DNA of 32,909 nt from positions 1 to 32,909 of the forward strand of contig JAFGEL010000021.1 in assembly GCA_016931615.1 (NCBI GenBank), written 5' to 3'. Source of the DNA: Desulfuromonadales bacterium (GTDB lineage Bacteria; Desulfobacterota; Desulfuromonadia; Desulfuromonadales; Geopsychrobacteraceae). Each line of letters opens with the position of its first letter. The first letter of the stretch is position 1. A program made the translations under genes and the position numbers. This document shows positions 19,594 through 28,123 of this stretch, piece after piece. The notes beneath the pieces are model-generated. The model did no database searches. It had not been told where the DNA came from and was given only the letters and a program-made list of their open reading frames with translations.

Positions 19594-20865
19594 TTAGCGA
19601 TTCAACGCCCGAGCGCCAATATCTTTGCGGTAATGAACATCTTTCCAAGCGATAAGAGCCGTTCCCTCGTAAGCTTTATCGATCGCTTCCTTGACCGTAT
19701 TCCCCAACCCGGTGACCCCCAGAACACGCCCCCCGCTGTTGACGATCTGACCATCTTTAAACCGCGTACCGGCATGAAAGACCATCAGGTCCTGGATGCG
19801 AGCTGCAGCGTCAAGACCGGCAATCGGCAGGTCCTTCTCAAAGGTTTCCGGATACCCGCCGCTGGCCATCACGACACAGACCGCAGCCTTGTCATGCCAC
19901 TCAATCGCATCCTGGGTCAATTCGCCCCGGGCACAAGCCTGCAGGACCGGAACGATATCCGACTTCATCCGCATCAACAGCGGCTGGGCTTCCGGATCGC
20001 CGAAGCGGGCATTGAATTCAACCACCCGCGGCTTCCCGTCTTTGATCATCAGGCCGACATACAGGATACCGCGGTAAGGACAACCATCCTGGGCCATACC
20101 GGCTATCGTCGGGCGAACAATCGTCTTAACGATCAGATCATGCAGTTCCTCCGTCACGACCGGAGCCGGGGAGTAGGCGCCCATGCCGCCGGTATTCGGG
20201 CCTTCATCGTTGTCGTAGACCCGCTTGTGATCCTGCGACGAGGCCAGGGGCAGCACATTCCGTCCATCGGTAAAGGCAAAAAACGACGCTTCTTCACCGC
20301 TCATGAATTCTTCGATGACGACCCGCACACCGGCAGCACCAAAAACCTTGTCTAGCATAATATCGTTGAGGGCTTCGATGGCCTGCTCTTCGGTCATGGC
20401 GACAACGACGCCCTTGCCCGCAGCCAGCCCGTCAGCCTTAATCACGATAGGCGCACCCCGCTCCCTGACGTAGGCAACAGCGGCGGCATGATCGGTAAAG
20501 GTCTGATATTCAGCGGTTGGAATATGGTAACGGGCCATCAGGGACTTTGAGAAATCCTTGCTCCCCTCAATCTGCGCCGCAGCTTTATCAGGACCGAAAA
20601 TATCGAGCCCGGCGCTCTGGAACCTGTCGACGATCCCCATGGTCAACGGCACTTCCGGCCCGACAACGGTTAAATCGACGGCTTCAGCCTGGGCAAATTC
20701 ACACAGGGTCTCGATTTCATCCGCGCCGATGTGCACGCACTCGGCCAGTTCGGCGATTCCCGGATTGCCCGGCGCACAGTAGATTTTTTCCACCAAAGGC
20801 GATTGAGCGATTTTCCAGCACAACGCGTGCTCACGTCCGCCGCCGCCGACAACGAGGATCTTCAT
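19594..20865 (-). CDS. purD: Phosphoribosylamine-glycine ligase PurD
   Basis: ATP-grasp ligase that makes GAR in purine synthesis, 423 residues, typical. Seen: N-terminal G-G-G-G-R-E-H-A-L (7-15), the V-V-G-P-E-V-P-L block (68-74), the ATP-binding K-A-D-G-L-A-A-G-K-G-V (143-153), and in the C-terminal half the F-N-A-R-F-G-D-P-E signature. AGGAG precedes the ATG. It lies 54 bases after purH. Confidence 0.98.
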   Translation of the reverse strand: MKILVVGGGGREHALCWKIAQSPLVEKIYCAPGNPGIAELAECVHIGADEIETLCEFAQAEAVDLTVVGPEVPLTMGIVDRFQSAGLDIFGPDKAAAQIEGSKDFSKSLMARYHIPTAEYQTFTDHAAAVAYVRERGAPIVIKADGLAAGKGVVVAMTEEQAIEALNDIMLDKVFGAAGVRVVIEEFMSGEEASFFAFTDGRNVLPLASSQDHKRVYDNDEGPNTGGMGAYSPAPVVTEELHDLIVKTIVRPTIAGMAQDGCPYRGILYVGLMIKDGKPRVVEFNARFGDPEAQPLLMRMKSDIVPVLQACARGELTQDAIEWHDKAAVCVVMASGGYPETFEKDLPIAGLDAAARIQDLMVFHAGTRFKDGQIVNSGGRVLGVTGLGNTVKEAIDKAYEGTALIAWKDVHYRKDIGARALNR

Positions 20866-20919
20866 TTCAGAACTCCTATTAAATTAAGCGTTCACACTCA
20901 TCTCCAAGAGATGCCCGGC

Positions 20920-22485
20920 TTAATGCCGAAAGTGACGCATGCCGGTAAAAATCATCGCAATATCATGTTCATCCGCTGCAGCAATCACTTCCTCGTCGCG
21001 AATTGATCCTCCCGGCTGAATCACCGCGGTGATTCCAGCAGCGGCCGCATTGTCGATCCCGTCGCGGAAAGGGAAAAATGCGTCAGAGGCCATCGCCGCA
21101 CCCTGAACATCAAGTCCTGCATGCTCAGCCTTGATGGCAGCGATCCGTGCTGAGTTGACCCGGCTCATCTGTCCGGCACCAACACCGATAGTCATGCCGT
21201 CCCGACCGTAGACTATAGCATTCGATTTAACAAACTTGGCTACACGCCAGACAAAGTCCAGGTCTTCGCGTTCCTTGTCGGTCGGGGCTCTTTTGGTGAC
21301 AACTTTTAAATCGGCACTCAACTGCAGGTCGGCATCCTGCACCAGCAGACCGCCGTTGACCCGTTTGAAATCAAGCCGGGCCTTCGCTTGAAATTCCCAT
21401 TCACCACATTCAAGCAGGCGCACATTCTTTTTAGTGGCAACAATTTCGGACGCAGCAGCAGCCACCCTGGGTGCGATAATCACCTCTACAAATTGCTTAT
21501 CGACAATAGCCTGAGCCGTCTCGGGATCCAACTCGCGATTAAAAGCAATAATGCCGCCAAAAGCAGATTCCGGGTCGGTTGAAAAGGCGCGCTGATAAGC
21601 ATCAAGAAGATTTTCACCGGTCGCGACCCCACAGGGGTTGGCGTGTTTGACAATGACGCAGGCGGGGCCTTCACTGAACTGCTTGACACATTCGAGGGCG
21701 GCATCCGTATCACCGATATTGTTGTAGGACAAGGCCTTGCCCTGAAGTTGCCGAGCCGTCGCTATCGAGGCTTCGGAGAGATTCTTCTCAACGTAGAACG
21801 CCGCGTTCTGATGCGGGTTCTCGCCGTAGCGCATCCCCTGGGCTTTTTTAAACTGCAGACTTAATGCCGGGGGAAATTCTGCGTGCTCTTCAGCGGTTTT
21901 CCGGCCGAGCCAGTTGGAAATAGCCCCGTCATAAGCCGCCGTGTGCTGATAAACTTTGACCGCCAGATCAAAATTTGTGACCGGCGAAATGTCACCGCTG
22001 TTCTGTTTCATTTCTGCGATCACCGCATCGTAATCCGCGGGATCAACCAGCACGGTAACGAACTTGTTGTTTTTTGCGGCACTGCGCAGCATGGTCGGCC
22101 CGCCGATGTCGATATTTTCAATGGCATCTTCAAGACTGCAACCATCCTTCGACACCGTAGCCTCAAATGGGTAAAGGTTGACGACAACCATGTCGATCGG
22201 CTCGATATCGTGCTTGTTCATGGCATTGACGTGATCAGGGTTATCGCGCAACCCCAGAAGAGCCCCGTGGACCTTCGGGTGGAGAGTCTTAACGCGACCA
22301 TCCATCATCTCCGGAAAACCGGTATAATCCGAAACATCCATGACCGGGATACCAGCATCGCGAATCATTTTTGCGGTGCCTCCGGTCGACAGCAACTCGA
22401 CACCGAAACTGTTCAGTTCGCGTGCCAGGTCGGCGATTCCGGTCTTATCCGAAACCGATATCAATGCACGTTTGATGATGGCCAT
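20920..22485 (-). CDS. purH: Bifunctional AICAR transformylase / IMP cyclohydrolase PurH
   Basis: Catalyses the last two steps to IMP. The 521 residues begin with the MGS-like cyclohydrolase domain (about 1-145, with L-L-S-T-G-G-T-A near 31-38 and K-T-L-H-P-K-V-H-G at 66-74). The transformylase domain follows (about 200-521), with R-Y-G-E-N-P-H-Q (219-226) and the catalytic K-H in V-K-H-A-N-P-C-G (Lys280-His281). AAAGGA precedes the ATG. It is first in the pur run; alr lies 190 bases upstream on the same strand, behind a weak terminator. Confidence 0.98.
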   Translation of the reverse strand: MAIIKRALISVSDKTGIADLARELNSFGVELLSTGGTAKMIRDAGIPVMDVSDYTGFPEMMDGRVKTLHPKVHGALLGLRDNPDHVNAMNKHDIEPIDMVVVNLYPFEATVSKDGCSLEDAIENIDIGGPTMLRSAAKNNKFVTVLVDPADYDAVIAEMKQNSGDISPVTNFDLAVKVYQHTAAYDGAISNWLGRKTAEEHAEFPPALSLQFKKAQGMRYGENPHQNAAFYVEKNLSEASIATARQLQGKALSYNNIGDTDAALECVKQFSEGPACVIVKHANPCGVATGENLLDAYQRAFSTDPESAFGGIIAFNRELDPETAQAIVDKQFVEVIIAPRVAAAASEIVATKKNVRLLECGEWEFQAKARLDFKRVNGGLLVQDADLQLSADLKVVTKRAPTDKEREDLDFVWRVAKFVKSNAIVYGRDGMTIGVGAGQMSRVNSARIAAIKAEHAGLDVQGAAMASDAFFPFRDGIDNAAAAGITAVIQPGGSIRDEEVIAAADEHDIAMIFTGMRHFRH

Positions 22486-22535
22486 GAAAGAATCCTTTCT
22501 TCGTTGAAATATCGCGCTACCAATTTATTATGCGG

Positions 22536-22571
22536 AAAAACAGGAAAGGACAGCTACGCCTGCAGCTGTCC
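22536..22571 (-). terminator. Probable terminator between alr and purH
   Basis: Minus strand: 8-bp stem GGACAGCT / AGCTGTCC (22548-22571) with an 8-base loop, followed by TTTCCTGTTTTT. The T tract is broken, so termination may be partial. The rest of 22486-22675 holds no gene I can support. Confidence 0.55.
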
Positions 22572-22675
22572 GCAATACTTTATCATCTCGATGGGAATCA
22601 TCTGGTCTCCCGTCATTGAATGAAGCCAGAAAGAAGGGGTTTATTACCATGTTTTTCTGATGCTGACAAGTTCTC

Positions 22676-23809
22676 TCATGGCTCTTTCGGCAGGTAGCGA
22701 CGCGGCACGCGACTGCCGATACGACAGAACACTTCGTAAGAGATTGTCCCCAATTGTTCAGCCCACTCATCCCCAAGAATCGCGTGACCGTCAGCTGTTC
22801 CCAAAAGGGTGACGGGATCTCCGACTGCGGCATTCGGGACCTGACTGACATCAAACATGATCCAGTCCATACACACCCGCCCGACCAGCGGAATCTTATG
22901 GCCGCGCAGAATCCCCATTCCGCGGTTGCTCAACAGGCGATTGTAGCCGTCAGCGTATCCGAGAGGCAGAACCGCAACAGTCATATCTTGCGGAGCATGA
23001 AAACTGTGACCGTAGGAAATTCCGCTGCCAGACGGCAACCTGCGCAACTGGGCGATGCAACTGCGCAGGTGCATCACCGGCTTCAACTGCAGACGGTCGG
23101 CGAGATCTGGCCCGGGCAGTCCCCCGTATAACATGATACCGGGCCGCGCCAGGGTGCACTCAGGACATTGCCAGGCACTCAACCCGGCGCTGTTGTTAAG
23201 ATGAATCTCCCGGGGAATAATTCCGTATGAACGGACCATCTCGAGCATGGCATAAAAGCGCCGCTGTTGATCGGCCGTCACTCCGCAGCTCAGTTCGTCG
23301 GCGCAGGCCAGGTGAGACATGAACCCTTCAGCTTCAAGCCCCTCCAGCGCTCTGAACTGAGGCAAAAAAGCCTTGAGCTGATCCGGCAGAAAGCCGACCC
23401 GTCCCATGCCGCTGTCGACCTTGATATGAACCTTCAGCTTTTTCTGCTGACACACCGCTTCGGCATTCAGACGTTGCGCGCTTTCACCGTCGAGGAGCGT
23501 CGGCATCAGGTCATGAGCAATAAAAGCCTGCTCCTGTCCCGGGAAACAGCCACCCAGAACCAAAAGCCGAGCGCTGATGCCGGCACTCCGCAACTCCAGG
23601 GCTTCTTCCAGAGTTGCCACGGCAAAATCTCGAACCCCCGACGAATGCAGCTTGCGGGCGACCGGCACCGCCCCATGGCCGTAAGCGTCGGCTTTGACAA
23701 CAGCGAGAATGCGCTGGTGTTCCGAACAAAAAAACTTTGCTTGCTCCAGGTTATGGATCAGGGCATCCAGATCAATTTCAGCCCAGGTCGGGCGCGCTGC
23801 ATAGGTCAT
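22676..23809 (-). CDS. alr: Alanine racemase
   Basis: PLP enzyme that makes D-alanine for peptidoglycan. The 377 residues carry the PLP lysine Lys39 in V-V-K-A-D-A-Y-G-H-G, the catalytic Tyr266 in G-I-S-Y-G-H-S-F, and R-P-G-I-M-L-Y-G-G (222-230). Length and motif order are normal. The ribosome binding site is weak (an AAGGAA is rather far upstream). It is divergent from thiED. Confidence 0.97.
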   Translation of the reverse strand: MTYAARPTWAEIDLDALIHNLEQAKFFCSEHQRILAVVKADAYGHGAVPVARKLHSSGVRDFAVATLEEALELRSAGISARLLVLGGCFPGQEQAFIAHDLMPTLLDGESAQRLNAEAVCQQKKLKVHIKVDSGMGRVGFLPDQLKAFLPQFRALEGLEAEGFMSHLACADELSCGVTADQQRRFYAMLEMVRSYGIIPREIHLNNSAGLSAWQCPECTLARPGIMLYGGLPGPDLADRLQLKPVMHLRSCIAQLRRLPSGSGISYGHSFHAPQDMTVAVLPLGYADGYNRLLSNRGMGILRGHKIPLVGRVCMDWIMFDVSQVPNAAVGDPVTLLGTADGHAILGDEWAEQLGTISYEVFCRIGSRVPRRYLPKEP

Positions 23810-23956
23810 AGCTGGCTGTCATTCCTTCAGGGCCGCATTCGGCAAGGTCGTGTGAAATCCATGGTGACGGAATTGTAGAATTCAGAATATAAATTCAGTT
23901 CGGGAAATATACACCCGAAAAATGCTGCTTAATGGTCAAAACCCGACAAAGATTAA

Positions 23957-23985
23957 TTGACACCAAGGTTGCATACTGATAGGAT
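23957..23985 (+). promoter_or_regulatory. Promoter of thiED
   Basis: Perfect TTGACA (23957-23962), 17-base spacer, TAGGAT (23980-23985), about 100 bases before thiED. I looked for a TPP aptamer in the leader (23986-24087) and did not find its conserved CTGAGA or ACCTGATC elements. Confidence 0.65.
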
Positions 23986-24093
23986 TCACAATTGATTGTT
24001 GAATTTTCATTCTATTTTTTTTAGAAAGACGACAAATCTGTCATCACGAACATTCATACTGTTCCGATTCGCTCACGAACAAGGGGGATGCCG

Positions 24094-25524
24094 ATGCTCT
24101 CCGGTCTTTACCTGATAACCGATAATAATTCCGATAACAATCTATTGACCAAGGTTGAGGCGGCTCTGACCGGTGGAGCGAAAATCGTCCAGTACCGGGC
24201 CAAGGACGTCAATCCCGATCAACGCAGAGACATCGCCACTCAGCTGCTCAACCTCTGTCGCCGATATGGCGCGCTGTTGATCATCAATGATCTCCCCGAA
24301 CTGGCTCACGAAATCGATGCCGATGGTGTTCATTTAGGCCAGGATGACATGCCCGCGGTTCAGGCAAGACAGATTCTTGGCCGGGACAAGCTGATCGGCA
24401 TTTCCACTCACAGCGTCGAACAAGCTCTGAAAGCGGAAGCACAGGGTGCCGACTACATCGCCATCGGCAGCATCTTCCCAACCAGCAGCAAAGATGACAC
24501 GACGCTGGTCGGGTTAAACACCCTGAGCAAAGTGCGCAAAGCGGTCCGCATCCCTCTGGTTGCTATCGGCGGCATGACCCCTGAAGGAGCTTTTGATGCC
24601 ATTGAGAGTGGAGCCGACTCGATCGCCGTTCTTTCCGGCATTATGGCCGACAGCGATCCGGCCCGGGCGGCCAAAGAGTATTCCCTGTTGTTCAATCGGC
24701 ATAATACCAGCCCCAACGGCAGGGTTCTGACCATCGCCGGTTCCGATTCCGGCGGCGGCGCAGGCATTCAAGCCGATATCAAAACCATCACCCTGCTCGG
24801 CAGTTATGCCAGCAGTGTCCTGACGGCCCTGACCGCACAAAACACTCTGGGTGTCGTTGACACCTACAGTGTTCACACTGACTTCGTTCTCAAACAGCTG
24901 GATGCGGTCCTTGACGACATCGGTACCGATACGGTCAAAACCGGGATGCTCAGTTGGGGAGGAATCGTCTCCCGGGTCGCCAGAGTCATCGAAGAACGGT
25001 CCCTTCTGGCCGTCGTCGACCCGGTCATGATCGCCAAAGGTGGGGAGTCCCTGCTGGACAAGGAAGCCCACGACAGTTTGATCTCGAGGCTGGTTCCTCA
25101 GTCTTACCTGTTAACCCCCAACCTTCCTGAAGTCGAGGCCCTCACCGGAATCGAACCCAGAACCGTTGATGAAATGATTGAAGCAGGACGCAACCTGCAG
25201 GAACTCGGAGCGCGTAACGTCCTAATCAAGGGAGGACATTTGAACGGCGACGCAACAGACGTCTTCCTTCACGGCAACGAGGAATACCAGCTGTCATCGC
25301 CGCGCTTTGATACGATCAATACCCACGGTACCGGCTGCACGCTGTCCGCCGCCATCGCGACTTTTCTTGCCCAGGGGTACCCCCTGAAACGCGCGGTCGA
25401 GCGGGGTAAACGTTTCATTTCCCTGGCCATCGAAAATGCCGTTCAGATCGGACGCGGCCACGGACCGGTCAATCACATCCATGCCGCCATGCAGCTCCTG
25501 CACGAAAAGCTGCCAAAGGACTAG
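24094..25524 (+). CDS. thiED: ThiE-ThiD fusion (thiamine-phosphate synthase / HMP-P kinase)
   Basis: Two thiamine enzymes in one chain. Positions count from the upstream ATG at 24088. Residues 5-202 are thiamine-phosphate synthase: Q-Y-R-A-K-D (35-40), V-H-L-G-Q-D-D (81-87) and G-S-I-F-P-T-S-S-K (127-135). After a short linker, 212-478 is the ribokinase-fold HMP-P kinase: I-A-G-S-D-S-G-G-G-A-G-I-Q-A-D near 216-230 and the anion-hole N-T-H-G-T-G-C-T-L-S. The fused product makes HMP-PP and joins it to THZ-P in one protein. Of the two in-frame ATGs, 24088 abuts the AAGGGGG ribosome binding site, so 24094 is better spaced and is used. ThiED fusions occur in Geobacter relatives. Confidence 0.95.
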   Translation: MLSGLYLITDNNSDNNLLTKVEAALTGGAKIVQYRAKDVNPDQRRDIATQLLNLCRRYGALLIINDLPELAHEIDADGVHLGQDDMPAVQARQILGRDKLIGISTHSVEQALKAEAQGADYIAIGSIFPTSSKDDTTLVGLNTLSKVRKAVRIPLVAIGGMTPEGAFDAIESGADSIAVLSGIMADSDPARAAKEYSLLFNRHNTSPNGRVLTIAGSDSGGGAGIQADIKTITLLGSYASSVLTALTAQNTLGVVDTYSVHTDFVLKQLDAVLDDIGTDTVKTGMLSWGGIVSRVARVIEERSLLAVVDPVMIAKGGESLLDKEAHDSLISRLVPQSYLLTPNLPEVEALTGIEPRTVDEMIEAGRNLQELGARNVLIKGGHLNGDATDVFLHGNEEYQLSSPRFDTINTHGTGCTLSAAIATFLAQGYPLKRAVERGKRFISLAIENAVQIGRGHGPVNHIHAAMQLLHEKLPKD

Positions 25525-25572
25525 TCCGGCTGTTCTCAATTGGTTATCCTGACCTATTTCCTCTCACTGCAG

Positions 25573-25603
25573 CGCGGCCATAGCAAAAGTGGCCGCGTTT
25601 TTT
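25573..25603 (+). terminator. Intrinsic terminator of thiED
   Basis: Perfect 8-bp GC-rich stem CGCGGCCA / TGGCCGCG (25573-25597) followed by six T residues, about 50 bases after the thiED stop. Confidence 0.9.
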
Positions 25604-25608
25604 GTCTG

Positions 25609-25638
25609 TTGACTTCTTCGTTACCCAACTGGTAATAC
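25609..25638 (+). promoter_or_regulatory. Candidate promoter of thiC
   Basis: TTGACT (25609-25614), 18-base spacer, TAATAC (25633-25638) preceded by TGG as in an extended -10 element. A start near 25645 would place the transcript just ahead of the TPP aptamer. Confidence 0.5.
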
Positions 25639-25655
25639 TTTTTATATAGAAATGA

Positions 25656-25748
25656 CTCGCTAGGGGCGTCTTGTTACTGAGAGTTCCAGATTTACTGGAA
25701 CAACCCTTGGAACCTGATCCGGTTGATACCGGCGTAGGGAAGCGGCTG
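25656..25748 (+). promoter_or_regulatory. TPP riboswitch (THI element) upstream of thiC
   Basis: Contains the conserved parts of the TPP aptamer in order: GGGG near 25663, CTGAGAG (25677-25683), ACCTGATC (25712-25719) and a GATACCGGCGTAGGGA block (25725-25740). CGCT (25658-25661) can pair with AGCG (25741-25744) to close P1. Binding of thiamine pyrophosphate should favour the terminator downstream and switch off thiC. Confidence 0.96.
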
Positions 25749-25769
25749 CACATACCGATGCAAAGATCG

Positions 25770-25800
25770 ATAGCCGCCACTTGGTGGCTATTTTATTTTT
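25770..25800 (+). terminator. Riboswitch-controlled terminator before thiC
   Basis: Ten-bp stem ATAGCCGCCA / TGGTGGCTAT (25770-25791, one G-U pair) followed by TTTATTTTT. It lies between the TPP aptamer and thiC, so it is the likely expression platform. The remaining leader up to 25903 encodes nothing I can support. Confidence 0.88.
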
Positions 25801-25903
25801 GGCCCGCCTGACGCTATCAGCTTTTACCGGCAGCATTTCGTATCTTTTAACTGCGGTGCAACCCCTTTCAGCACTGCTTTTCACGTGTTTGAGGTATATT
25901 AAA

Positions 25904-27202
25904 ATGACCCAGTTGGAAATGGCCCGCCAAGGACAAATCACTGAGCTCGTGCGTCAGGCTGCCGCAGCAGAAAACATTGACCCTGAGATTCTCCGGCAAC
26001 GCATTGCGGCCGGCACTGCGGTTGTCTGCCGCAATGTCAAGCATCTGAATGGTCGCCCCCTGGCGGTTGGCGAAGGCCTGAGAACCAAAACCAACGCCAA
26101 CATCGGAACCAGCCAGGATGATACCAGCATCGATAAAGAGCTGGAAAAAGCCAAGGTAGCTGCTGCGGCCGGGGCCGATGCTCTGATGGACTTGTCAACC
26201 GGCGGCCCGATTGATGAGATCCGCGCAGCCATTATCGCCGAAACCGATCTCTGTATCGGCAGTGTCCCCCTTTACCAGGCCGCCTGCGATGCCATTCTCA
26301 AGCAGGGCAAACCGATTGTCGACATGTCTGTTGATGACATTTTCGCCGGGGTAAAAAAACACCTCGACGACGGTGTTGACTTCATCACCGTTCACTGTGG
26401 TGTGACCCGCGAAACAGTTAAAAGAATGGATAACGAAGGCCGTCTGCTTGAGGTTGTCTCACGCGGGGGATCTTTCACCGTTGAATGGATGAGCTACAAT
26501 GATGCGGAAAATCCACTCTACGAATACTATGATCGGCTGCTTGAACTTGTCCGCCCTTATGATGCAGTACTGTCTCTCGGTGATGGCTTCCGTCCCGGCT
26601 GTCTCGCCGATGCCACGGACCGGGCCCAGTTACAGGAATTGATCATTCTGGGAGAATTGACCCAGCGCGCCCAGGATGCCGGTATCCAGGTGATGATAGA
26701 AGGCCCCGGACATGTTCCGCTCAACCAGATCGAAGCCAACATGAAGCTGCAGAAGCGCCTGTGCCATGGTGCACCTTTCTATGTCCTCGGTCCACTGGTA
26801 ACCGATATCGCCCCCGGTTATGATCATATAACTTCGGCGATCGGTGGAACCGTAGCCGCGGCCGCAGGAGCAGATTTTCTCTGCTATGTCACTCCGAGCG
26901 AACACCTGCGCCTACCGACTATTGAAGACGTCCATGAAGGGGTCATGGCGGTGCGGATAGCCGCCCATGCCGCTGATATTGTCAAAGGGATTCCCGGAGC
27001 TCTGGAAAAAGACAACGCCATGGCCCGCTACCGTAAGAATCTGGACTGGGAGGGGCAGTTTTCAGTCGCCCTCGACCCCGACAAGGCCCGCCGTTTACGC
27101 GCTGAATCGGGTGTGGATGAATCTCACGGGGCCTGTACCATGTGCGGAGCCCTCTGCGCCTATAAGGTCATGAACGAACGCGGCGAGAAAAAAGCTGTTT
27201 AA
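25904..27202 (+). CDS. thiC: Phosphomethylpyrimidine synthase ThiC
   Basis: Radical-SAM enzyme that rearranges AIR into HMP-P. At 432 residues it is the short form. The C-terminal iron-sulfur cysteines are Cys411, Cys414 and Cys418 (C-x2-C-x3-C), which I recall as the spacing of short-form ThiC. Other features include N-A-N-I-G-T-S, M-D-L-S-T-G-G and E-G-P-G-H-V-P. The open frame begins upstream at 25781, inside the terminator hairpin; the ATG at 25904 has GAGG nine bases before it and gives the family N-terminus, so it is used. The TPP riboswitch supports ThiC rather than its paralogue BzaF, which makes 5-hydroxybenzimidazole. Confidence 0.97.
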   Translation: MTQLEMARQGQITELVRQAAAAENIDPEILRQRIAAGTAVVCRNVKHLNGRPLAVGEGLRTKTNANIGTSQDDTSIDKELEKAKVAAAAGADALMDLSTGGPIDEIRAAIIAETDLCIGSVPLYQAACDAILKQGKPIVDMSVDDIFAGVKKHLDDGVDFITVHCGVTRETVKRMDNEGRLLEVVSRGGSFTVEWMSYNDAENPLYEYYDRLLELVRPYDAVLSLGDGFRPGCLADATDRAQLQELIILGELTQRAQDAGIQVMIEGPGHVPLNQIEANMKLQKRLCHGAPFYVLGPLVTDIAPGYDHITSAIGGTVAAAAGADFLCYVTPSEHLRLPTIEDVHEGVMAVRIAAHAADIVKGIPGALEKDNAMARYRKNLDWEGQFSVALDPDKARRLRAESGVDESHGACTMCGALCAYKVMNERGEKKAV

Positions 27203-27208
27203 AAACTG

Positions 27209-27238
27209 TTGCCGAGTTGAGCTGAACGGCCTTATAAT
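27209..27238 (+). promoter_or_regulatory. Candidate promoter between thiC and speD
   Basis: A perfect -10 box TATAAT (27233-27238) with TTGCCG (27209-27214) 18 bases upstream. It begins right after the thiC stop. If used, it makes a short speD leader containing the two hairpins at 27245-27301. Confidence 0.5.
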
Positions 27239-27244
27239 CGGCCA

Positions 27245-27301
27245 CTTTCTTCTGTCATAGAAAGAGATTAATAAGCACCGGGATAACTCCCGGTGCTTTT
27301 T
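27245..27301 (+). terminator. Terminator hairpin in front of speD, possible attenuator
   Basis: A small hairpin CTTTCT / AGAAAG (27245-27264) is followed by a strong stem AAGCACCGGGA / TCCCGGTGCTT (27274 onwards) and five T residues (27297-27301). The simplest reading is the thiC terminator. Because a candidate promoter lies upstream and the T tract touches the speD ribosome binding site, it may also regulate speD. Confidence 0.8.
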
Positions 27302-27316
27302 CAGGAGATTTTGCCG

Positions 27317-28111
27317 ATGTGTGCTAAAAAGATTGCCCGTCCGCGGCGCAAACCCAAAATCAAACTTCGTGGTTTTAACAACCTGACAAAAAGCCTTACC
27401 TTCAACATATACGATATCTGTTATGCTGAACGTCCGCAGGCGCGCAAAGAGTACCTTGAATATATTGACGAAGAGTACAATGCTGACCGTCTGACCGGGA
27501 TTCTGACCGAGGTTTCAGATATTATCGGTGCCAACATTCTCAGCATTTCCAGCCAGGATTACGATCCGATGGGTGCCTCGGTGACCATTCTGATCGCTGA
27601 AGAGCCGATTGAACCGAAACCGGATGCGGTTGTTGCACATCTCGACAAAAGCCATCTGTGTATCCACACTTATCCTGAAACCGATTCGAAATCGGGGGTC
27701 TCAACCTTCAGAGTGGATATCGATGTCTCGACCTGTGGCAAGATCAGTCCGCTAAAGGCCCTCAATCACCTGATTGAATCCTTTGAATCGGATATCGTAC
27801 TGATGGACTACAAGGTGCGTGGCTTTACCCGCGATACCAAGGGGCGCAAACATTACATTGATCATCGTATTCACAGTATTCAGCAGTATATCCGCAAGGA
27901 AATTCGCGACCTTTATCAGTGTGTTGACATCAACATCTACCAGGAGAACCTCTTCCATACAAAAATGCTGCTCAAAGACTTTGATCTCAACCAGTACCTG
28001 TTTGCGACAACCTACGAAGATCTGACCGGGGAAGAGCGGGTCAAGATCAAAAAAATTCTCGGCCAGGAAATGACGGAAATTTTTTACGCTAAAAATATTT
28101 ACTCCGGATAA
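27317..28111 (+). CDS. speD: S-adenosylmethionine decarboxylase proenzyme SpeD
   Basis: Makes decarboxylated SAM, the aminopropyl donor for spermidine. At 264 residues it is the E. coli-type enzyme and matches it almost throughout ([23 protein letters not shown]). The self-cleavage site is K-S-H with the pyruvoyl-forming Ser112. The chosen ATG has CAGGAG nine bases before it; an earlier in-frame GTG (27293) is inside the terminator stem. No spermidine synthase gene is in the window. The next gene begins 12 bases after the stop, so the two are probably co-transcribed. Confidence 0.97.
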   Translation: MCAKKIARPRRKPKIKLRGFNNLTKSLTFNIYDICYAERPQARKEYLEYIDEEYNADRLTGILTEVSDIIGANILSISSQDYDPMGASVTILIAEEPIEPKPDAVVAHLDKSHLCIHTYPETDSKSGVSTFRVDIDVSTCGKISPLKALNHLIESFESDIVLMDYKVRGFTRDTKGRKHYIDHRIHSIQQYIRKEIRDLYQCVDINIYQENLFHTKMLLKDFDLNQYLFATTYEDLTGEERVKIKKILGQEMTEIFYAKNIYSG

Positions 28112-28123
28112 CAGGCACGCACA

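Noticed and set aside
19633-20355. Open frame of 240 codons on the plus strand
   Set aside because: Antisense to purD; the composition is a shadow of the real gene.
21883-22623. Open frame of 246 codons on the plus strand
   Set aside because: Antisense to the N-terminal half of purH; no domain or start signal.
23810-24087. TPP riboswitch before thiED
   Set aside because: Looked for CTGAGA, ACCTGATC and the GCG-AGGGA element in order; none present.
27121-27180. C-x2-C-x3-C spacing in ThiC as a possible anomaly
   Set aside because: The long E. coli-type enzyme has C-x2-C-x4-C, but short-form ThiC proteins use the spacing seen here, as I recall; not unusual.
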